Assembly: GCA_913050205.1 (NCBI GenBank)
Contig: CAJXAU010000111.1
Coordinates: 1-6,122 of the forward strand
Length of the DNA stretch: 6,122 bases
Direction: 5' to 3'
From: an uncultured Verrucomicrobiota bacterium
GTDB lineage: Bacteria; Verrucomicrobiota; Verrucomicrobiia; Limisphaerales; UBA1096
How positions within the stretch are numbered: the first letter of the stretch is position 1; each line of letters starts with the position of its first letter. The notes beneath the pieces were generated by a model, which was given only the letters and a program-made list of their open reading frames with translations, ran no database searches and was not told the DNA's origin. A program made the translations under genes and the position numbers. Below, in pieces: positions 1 to 5,700 of the stretch.

Positions 1-94
1 ACCGCACCCTGAAAACAGGATGGCCGCACATAGAATGGGGAGGAATCGCTCCATACGCCTCAGCGGCCGACACTACACCCGCCGCGAGCAAATG
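1..94. other. Flank downstream of the minus-strand gene cluster, no gene recognised
   Basis: This short edge region lies after the stop codon of the DUF922 gene. I see no convincing coding signal in it. A 5-bp inverted repeat (GCGGC at 63-67, GCCGC at 81-85, 13-nt loop) is too weak, and has no T-run, to be called a terminator. Confidence 0.4.
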
Positions 95-679
95 TCACTT
101 GGCCAGATTGTTTGGGAAAGAGGCTCCCTGCGTCATCCCATGGCGGGTGCGTTTGTCGTAACTGATGTCGTACTTTCGAAATTTTTCGAGGATCAACTTC
201 GCGTTGCGATCGATGTTTGCACGCATTTGCTTTACAGAGGTAGCCCCCCCGTAGGTGCCGATATACTTGTCTATCGCGTGGGCGGCACGGGTGGCGATGT
301 TGACGTGACCCTGCTCATGGCGGATTAGGTTCGATCGGTAAATCTTCCACTGCCGCTGGGCCAACGGTGGCGCCTTTTTGCGGTCGGCCCACTGGGGCAC
401 CTTCACGCGGATGTCCAGCGTCACGATGCGCGAGGTGACGATCCAAATCTTTCCCCGGCGGGTCATTTGATACTTCCAACTCAGATCCCACTCGGTGATG
501 CCGTCGTAGCGCTTTTTCTCCTTCGGGTGCATTGGCCCGTGAACGTCGATCTGTGCCCGCACCTCGGCCGGGGTTTCCCCAGAAACTTCGTAGGTAGAGT
601 TTTTCCTCTTAATAACGGGCGCCGCATCCGCGTCGATCAACGCGAACAGGCAAATGAAAAGAATTACGCGAACAAGCAC
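95..679 (-). CDS. Secreted DUF922-family putative zinc-dependent protease
   Basis: With the GTG start at 679 the protein is 194 residues. Residues 1-20 form a signal peptide: short basic start, hydrophobic run VILFICLFALI, likely cleavage after an A-D-A-A stretch. The mature part follows the plan I know for DUF922 proteins: a YEVSG start near residue 30, a beta-rich half with a TEWDLSWKY segment (62-70), then a helical half carrying HEQGH (121-125). HExxH-type motifs normally bind zinc with the two histidines and use the glutamate as catalytic base. The conserved tail YDKRTRHG (174-181) followed by TQGASFP is also typical. Substrate and peptidase activity are not established for most of this family. 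The gene is last in a minus-strand cluster, 32 nt after the small membrane protein. The start is uncertain: an in-frame TTG at 715 overlaps the upstream stop as TTGA and would add 12 residues. I prefer GTG because it gives a compact signal peptide and has a weak CAGGG a few bases upstream. A run of seven G on the coding strand (244-250) does not disturb the frame, since the family tail follows in frame. Confidence 0.85.
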   Translation of the reverse strand: MLVRVILFICLFALIDADAAPVIKRKNSTYEVSGETPAEVRAQIDVHGPMHPKEKKRYDGITEWDLSWKYQMTRRGKIWIVTSRIVTLDIRVKVPQWADRKKAPPLAQRQWKIYRSNLIRHEQGHVNIATRAAHAIDKYIGTYGGATSVKQMRANIDRNAKLILEKFRKYDISYDKRTRHGMTQGASFPNNLAK

Positions 680-711
680 CGCGCCCTGTCTAGCGGAATT
701 CGCGGTATCGT

Positions 712-981
712 TCAACCGCACGAGGAAAGCAAAACCACCAACCACCCCGCAACAAATGCCCCGGTGGTAATTGCCGGATTGTCCCGATGCGGACTTTCTT
801 TCGGAAGAATCAGCCGTTTGATGACAAACGTAATGGCCAACCCGAGGATACTCCCCAGCAGGGGAATCATGATCAACCACCAGATGATCGTCGTGGCGAC
901 CTTCAACACCTTGAGCCCCACTCCCAGCAGCAGGACGGCCACGCCCACCCCCGCAATGACTTTCAATGCCGTTTTACTCAT
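712..981 (-). CDS. Small hydrophobic membrane protein, unknown function
   Basis: This 89-residue protein has three hydrophobic stretches, at about residues 8-23, 31-54 and 70-86. It begins with a short basic N-terminus (MSKTALK). A polar, charged loop (KRLILPKESPHRDN, about 55-68) separates the second and third segments. The last segment ends in SSCG, close to the stop. No catalytic motif is visible and I do not recognise a family. A purine-rich GGGGGAGGG lies just upstream (984-992), so the call as a real gene is good, although its spacing to ATG is only about 3 nt. A GTG codon directly before the ATG could be used instead, adding one residue. The gene lies 38 nt after the Tat-protein gene and 32 nt before the DUF922 gene, all in the same direction, so co-transcription is likely. 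It could be a membrane anchor or partner for either neighbour, but this is only inferred from position. Confidence 0.75.
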   Translation of the reverse strand: MSKTALKVIAGVGVAVLLLGVGLKVLKVATTIIWWLIMIPLLGSILGLAITFVIKRLILPKESPHRDNPAITTGAFVAGWLVVLLSSCG

Positions 982-992
982 CACCCTCCCCC
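982..992 (-). promoter_or_regulatory. Shine-Dalgarno-like purine tract before the small membrane protein
   Basis: Read on the minus strand, positions 992-984 are GGGGGAGGG, containing a perfect GGAGG (989-985). It is the strongest ribosome-binding-site match found among the four genes. It supports translation of the short gene from ATG at 981, or GTG at 984, although the spacing is tight. Confidence 0.6.
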
Positions 993-1019
993 ATGTTTAT
1001 GCAAAATCCTCTATCAAGA

Positions 1020-2624
1020 CTAGGCCAAGCCGAGCAGTTGCCGGGCTTCGTTGTATCCCGCGGCGGTGTTACCGTAACTACTGGCCATCACCCGTCCCAA
1101 CCCAACAAGTTGCCGCCATCGAAATGCCGGACGCGTGCTGGCAAATTCCTCCGTCACGGTGCGGTAATACTTCTCGGCATGCAAGGCTCCAAACTCGCTG
1201 GTGGTATAGCGTAACAACAAATCGAACATCGGCCGGGCGTTGTGCCCCTGCTCGCCATAGCGCTGAACAATCGCAGTCACGCGCATTTGATCCTTTTCGC
1301 GAATGGCCCCATCGATTTGCTTCAGCAGTTTTGCGGGATCGGTATCGCTGATTTTCTCAAGTTGCTCGGCATGCGGATAAGCTTTCGCTGTGGATCGACC
1401 CGATTGGCCGCCGGTATGATAAGCCCCAACAATCAGGCTGGCCACGGTGTTGCGGTGATTGCTCACACGCGCAATGTTGCGCCACGCGTTAATGGCATCC
1501 GATGCGTGCACCCCAACCGAGTCTCCATGAACGCTGCCAACCGGTTTTTTGCCGTTGTAATTGCTCGCCCGTTTTTTGTCGCGACCGGGATCGCGCAGCA
1601 GGAGCTGGTTCGCCGCCAGCGACATCGCCTCGCCGACTTGCTCAGGATCATATCCCTCGGCCAACGCGGCGGCCACTGCACCTGCCGCCGCCTCTCGAGT
1701 GCCGGCGAAGACCGCTTGGCTCAGTTCGCGGATCCAACTGTCATCGCCTTTCCGGTTCCCCGGTTTTCGATCGAGCAGCCGATATTCATCCAGCAGTTTG
1801 GGTAGGACCGAACGAATCTCAGCCGGGCCTCGATTATTGCGGCGCCGGTTTTTCTCGGTATTGACGCAGTAACGCACGGACTGTCGCAGTAACGTGTGCG
1901 CCTGCTCCGTCCCGGTAAAATCCAAAAGCGCCCAGGCGCGCCAGGACAACACTACTCGATGAACATCGACCTCGTCCTGAACTGCGTATTGTAAATGGTT
2001 GTAGGCTTCGCCCACGGATTGACCGGCCAACGCAGCAAAAGTGTTTTCCGCACGATCCATGTCAGCGGAACGAGTCGCCGACCGGAGCCAATCGCTCCCG
2101 CCCTCCGCTTGGCCAAGCGCAGTCGGTTCTAACGGTCGCAGCACTTCTTTCTTGCGCCCACCGAATTGCTGGATGCGATTCGTGTTGCGGTGCAGCACCT
2201 TCAGTACCGGCAGTGGGCGCATCGACTCGGGCAACTCACTCGCCATCTCGTAGGCGGGCGCCAGTGCCATGAGCGTGTGATATCCCACATAATCCTGCCC
2301 CCCAAACGTGCGGGCATTGGCCAGAGCCCCGGCGGCGATCAATGTTTTCAGTTCAACACCCGAGTTCAGTTTTTCAACCAGCCGCGTCTGCAGCTTGTGA
2401 ACCGGCAGATCCTGCATCAACGCGACCAGTGGCTCCAGTTTGCCAAAGTCCAACCGGCCCGGCCCCTCATCAGCAAACACCGGAGCCAAACCGAGATCAA
2501 AGGCCAACGAGGAGCCGACACCGCCGATCAGCATGCCCCGGCCGACATCGGCCAAAAAATCACGGCGAGAGTTCAGTCTCAAATGACGATTGCGGGAATG
2601 GAGGGAAGTACGATTTTTTTGCAT
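1020..2624 (-). CDS. Tat-exported, mostly helical protein of unknown function
   Basis: The protein has 534 residues. Near the N-terminus is a twin-arginine motif, NSRRDFLADVG, with the arginines at 20-21. A hydrophobic stretch (about 31-47) and a V-F-A cleavage site near residue 51 follow, so it should be exported folded by the Tat system and may carry a cofactor. The remainder looks almost wholly alpha-helical. It has scattered, well-embedded histidines: H116 in GYHTLMAL, H210 and H222 in the NHLQYAVQDEVDVHRVV stretch, H366 and H373 in VHGDSVGVH, H390, H403 in AYHTGGQ, H461 and H482. These could be metal or cofactor ligands, but that is conjecture; I recognise no named family with confidence. 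The ATG at 2624 has no clear ribosome-binding site. A TTG downstream would give MRLNSRRDFL and cannot be excluded. The gene is divergent from the cytochrome gene and first in a three-gene minus-strand cluster. A 14-nt copy of the dispersed palindrome encodes its ALGQA (169-173). Confidence 0.9.
   Translation of the reverse strand: MQKNRTSLHSRNRHLRLNSRRDFLADVGRGMLIGGVGSSLAFDLGLAPVFADEGPGRLDFGKLEPLVALMQDLPVHKLQTRLVEKLNSGVELKTLIAAGALANARTFGGQDYVGYHTLMALAPAYEMASELPESMRPLPVLKVLHRNTNRIQQFGGRKKEVLRPLEPTALGQAEGGSDWLRSATRSADMDRAENTFAALAGQSVGEAYNHLQYAVQDEVDVHRVVLSWRAWALLDFTGTEQAHTLLRQSVRYCVNTEKNRRRNNRGPAEIRSVLPKLLDEYRLLDRKPGNRKGDDSWIRELSQAVFAGTREAAAGAVAAALAEGYDPEQVGEAMSLAANQLLLRDPGRDKKRASNYNGKKPVGSVHGDSVGVHASDAINAWRNIARVSNHRNTVASLIVGAYHTGGQSGRSTAKAYPHAEQLEKISDTDPAKLLKQIDGAIREKDQMRVTAIVQRYGEQGHNARPMFDLLLRYTTSEFGALHAEKYYRTVTEEFASTRPAFRWRQLVGLGRVMASSYGNTAAGYNEARQLLGLA
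2106..2119. repeat. Dispersed palindrome copy, CGCTTGGCCAAGCG (perfect 14 nt)
   Basis: This is the longest perfect copy of the dispersed palindrome in the window. It lies inside the Tat-protein gene, where the minus strand reads it as part of the peptide ALGQA. Confidence 0.85.
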
Positions 2625-2664
2625 AGCGATTCAAGGCTTCGCCTCGTTTAAGACCCCGTCAAGA

Positions 2665-2676
2665 GCTTGGCCAAGC
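2665..2676. repeat. Dispersed palindrome copy, GCTTGGCCAAGC (intergenic, 12 nt)
   Basis: This perfect palindrome is the only full copy outside coding sequence. It ends 10 nt before the TATAAT box, so it covers the region where a -35 element would lie. That placement would suit an operator, but membership of a dispersed family makes a gene-specific role less certain. Confidence 0.85.
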
Positions 2677-2686
2677 GCTTGATTCG

Positions 2687-2692
2687 TATAAT
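2687..2692 (+). promoter_or_regulatory. Candidate -10 box (TATAAT) for the cytochrome gene
   Basis: The hexamer matches the sigma-70 -10 consensus exactly in otherwise GC-rich sequence. It would give a leader of about 100 nt before the ATG at 2800. No good TTGACA-like -35 lies 16-18 nt upstream; that space is filled by the palindrome, so the promoter may be weak, activator-dependent or not real. Confidence 0.4.
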
Positions 2693-2799
2693 CGAAATGC
2701 CTGTTTTGGGTTACCTGAAGGTGCGCGTTCCCTGAGTCGAACGGCTTTGGCTTGGCATCAGGATGTCGGTTGCTAGGCTTCCCGCCCACTCATTTGCAG

Positions 2800-5700
2800 A
2801 TGCTGATCCGTTTTTTCATCCTGAGCCTACTGCTCGCCCCACTTGGCCAAGCGCTTGGCCAAATCACCAAGCCAGCCGACGCTCCCAAACCGCTCCCGCC
2901 CGCCGAGAGCCTCAAGACCGTACGGCTGCCGGACGGGTTCCGCCTGGAATTGGTCGCCGCCGAACCGCTCATTCGCCAACCTTCCGGCGTCTGCTGGGAC
3001 GCCGAGGGCAGTCTCTTTGTCGCCGAGTTGCACGGTTACAACCGCGAAGGGCAGTTCGACATTGAGGAACTCAACAAAACCGGAGAACTCGACCGAGTGG
3101 TTCGCCGCATCGCCGCCAACGAGGATGCGATGCGCCGTGCCGAAGCCGAGCAAATCGGTACGGTCAAGAAACTGTTCGACGACAACGGCGACGGTGTGAT
3201 GGATCGCGCCGAGACTTGGGCGGACGGCATCCCAGCCTGCCTCGGCATCTGCCCCGCACGCGACGGCATCATCGCGGTCTGTGCACCGGACATTATTTTT
3301 CTCGCGGACCGGGACGGCGACGGCAAAGCCGAGGTGAGGGAGACGCTTTTTACCGGGTTCAAGGTTAGCGTGATCGAGCGTCGTATCAATCAACCGCAGT
3401 GGGGGCCGGACAACTGGATTTACATCGACGGCGGTCAGGGTGGCCGGATCACCGGCCCCAACCTCTCCAAGCCGGTGAACCTGCCGGTGACCGGTTTTCG
3501 TATCAAGCCGGACGGCTCCGCCATCGAGCCGGTCAGCGGCCACACCAGTACGTACGGGTTCACCTTCAACGAGGAGGGCGACCGCTTCGTAATCTCCACC
3601 GGCACGCCGGCCATACAGGTCGCACCGTTGCCGTGGCGTTACCTGTCGCGCAACGCCGACATCGCCGTGCGGGCCTCGCGCCGCAACGCCGCCAGCTACA
3701 ACACCACCTTCCCTACCAGCCAACCGCATCCCTGGCGCACCAAGCGAGCGGACGATCCCGGTTTCGGAAAATATTATCGAGACCGTTACGGTGCGGCGGA
3801 GTCCATCCCAAACGGCTATTTTACCTCGGCCTGCTCGCCGCTGGTTTACACGGACAACGCGCTCCCGGGGCTGCAGGGGCAAATGCTCTCCTGCGCGCCG
3901 GCACAGAATTTTGTGCATCGCTCAGTGATACATCGCGATGGGGTTGTGCTGAATGTTCGACGGCCAACCGGTGAATCAAAATCGGAATTCCTCACCTCCA
4001 CTGACATTTGGTTTCATCCGATCCACCTCTCAATCGGCCCGGAGGGTGCGATATACATCGCCGATTTTTACCGTGAAATCATCGAGGACTACTCGGCAAT
4101 CCCTCGCTATCTGCAGCAGCAATACGGTCTCGACGACGGCCGCGACCATGGCCGGGTTTGGCGTCTCGTTCACGATGACTTGCCCGAACCCAAGTCGCCC
4201 AATCTGGCCAAGCTCAACAACGAAGCGCTTGGCCGCGAACTGTTCAGCCCCCGCTTCTGGCGCCGACAAACCGCCCGACGCTTGTTAACTGAACGCCACA
4301 ATGCCAAGCCGCTCGCGCCGTTGCCCGGCTTGGCCAAGCGGACCACCGATTCCAGGGACACCGCCGGAACGATGAACGCACTTTACACACTCGAGGCCAT
4401 CGGCCAACTGAGTGACGACGTCCTCGTCGCTGCGCTTGGCCACGCGCAACCGGGTGTGCGCCGTCACGCGTTGCGCTTGGCCGAAAGTCGGTTCGACAAC
4501 TTCCGCCCACATTTCCGAACGGCACTGAAAATGGTCGTCGACCCATCCCCGATGGTGCGGTTGCAGTTGGCCCTCTCGCTTGGCGAGTTTAACGATATCA
4601 GCGCCACACGTGCGCTGGCCGCCTTGGCCAAGCGTCACCTCGACGAAACGTGGATCGACGGTGCCATCCTCAGTTCACTGGGAGACCGCCCTGCCGACAT
4701 GCTCAATGTGTTGCTCACCTCCGAACCGGAATCGATTGGCAAGGCGCGCGGGCTCGTACGGCAACTTTGCAGCGCGGTTGCGTCCCGAAAACGGGGCGAT
4801 GAAATCTCGGACGTAATCTCTCTCGTGGAACATATGAAGGACCGCAGCCTACAACTGGAGTGTCTCAACGGCCTGCGTGCCCCGCTAAAGACACCGACCT
4901 TCATCAGTATCAGCGACGCCCAGTTCACCACCCTCTTTCATTATTCAACCAAGGGACATCCCGATCTGCGAAGTGTCGCCACCGACCTGATTCGGCTGAT
5001 GAAACTCGAGTCGGAAGAGGATCGCCAAGTCCGTCTGGCCGCAACCCTGAAAGAGGTGGCCAATGTACAAAGGCCGGTCGAGCATCGTCTGGCTGCGGTG
5101 AAAAGTTTGGCCAGTGAGAATGATCCATCCATCGCAACCGGTCTGTTCGCCGCCTATCCCGATGCCACCCCGGCCGTGCGCGGTGCCATCCTCGAGACAG
5201 CATTCGCCCGCAAGGAACATTTCCCGGCAATCATTGCCGCGCTGGAGAATGGCCAACTCGCTCCCGCCGTATTGAGTGCCGTACAACGCACCGCCCTGCT
5301 CCAGGCCGACGACGTCTTGGCCAAACGCGCCAAACAGGCATTTGCAAAACTCCGCCCTGCCGACGCCAAAAAACTCAAACAGTACATCGATGCACTGTCT
5401 GCCAAGCGCGACACGGATGCCGGCCAAAAAGTTTTCAGCCAGCACTGCGCCACCTGCCACAAGGCACACGACATCGGTTTCGCCGTGGGGCCGGATCTGA
5501 CAGCCGAGTTCCGACGGGCGGAAGAAACGATCGTGCACGATATCCTTGCCCCCAGCGCAACCATCGTCGGCGGGTATGAAACCTACACTGTGGAGACCCG
5601 GGACGGCCGCGTCCTGAGTGGCGTGCTTGCCGGGGAATCCGCCAGCAGCCTCACGCTCAATCTCCCTGACGGCGTGCAACTGGACGTGTTGCGAAAGGAC

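Larger units (their letters stand above)
2625..2799. promoter_or_regulatory. Divergent intergenic control region
   Basis: These 175 nt separate the start codons of two divergent genes, so they must hold promoters for both unless transcription enters from elsewhere. Visible elements are a perfect TATAAT at 2687-2692, a perfect 12-nt palindrome at 2665-2676, and a TTGACG on the minus strand (2662-2657) that could be a -35 box but has no good -10 partner. In the minus-strand leader a 4-bp hairpin (AGGC, loop GAA, GCCT; 2644-2634) lies about 10 nt before the ATG of the Tat gene. No open reading frame here is convincing. Confidence 0.6.

Noticed and set aside
244..250. Seven-base C run as a frameshift or phase-variation site
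   Set aside because: The DUF922 frame is intact across it, with the family tail following in frame. One short run in a single sequence is not evidence of variation.
20..328. A 102-codon open frame on the plus strand at the left edge
   Set aside because: Most of it is antisense to the conserved C-terminal half of the DUF922 gene, including HEQGH. No independent coding evidence was seen.
467..1351. A 294-codon open frame on the plus strand
   Set aside because: It runs antisense across three minus-strand genes with a signal peptide, membrane segments or a Tat motif, and its product has no recognisable feature.
2612..2620. T-run as a rho-independent terminator
   Set aside because: It has no GC-rich stem before it and is simply the lysine codons at the start of the Tat-protein gene.
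2763..3065. ATG at 2763 as a start upstream of the cytochrome gene
   Set aside because: It is in a different frame from the cytochrome gene and yields an Arg/Pro-rich peptide; the ATG at 2800 gives a proper signal peptide.
2827..3918. A 363-codon open frame on the minus strand
   Set aside because: It is antisense to the cytochrome gene, whose frame matches a known domain plan. The antisense translation is low-complexity, Gly/Val/Arg-rich, as expected from GC-rich codon bias.
2106..5324. The repeated palindromes as a CRISPR array or an insertion-sequence end
   Set aside because: The copies are irregularly spaced, short, inside unrelated genes and lack regular spacers, transposase or target duplications.
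4945..5679. A 244-codon open frame on the minus strand
   Set aside because: It is antisense to the HEAT-like and haem domains, including CATCH, and is a shadow frame.
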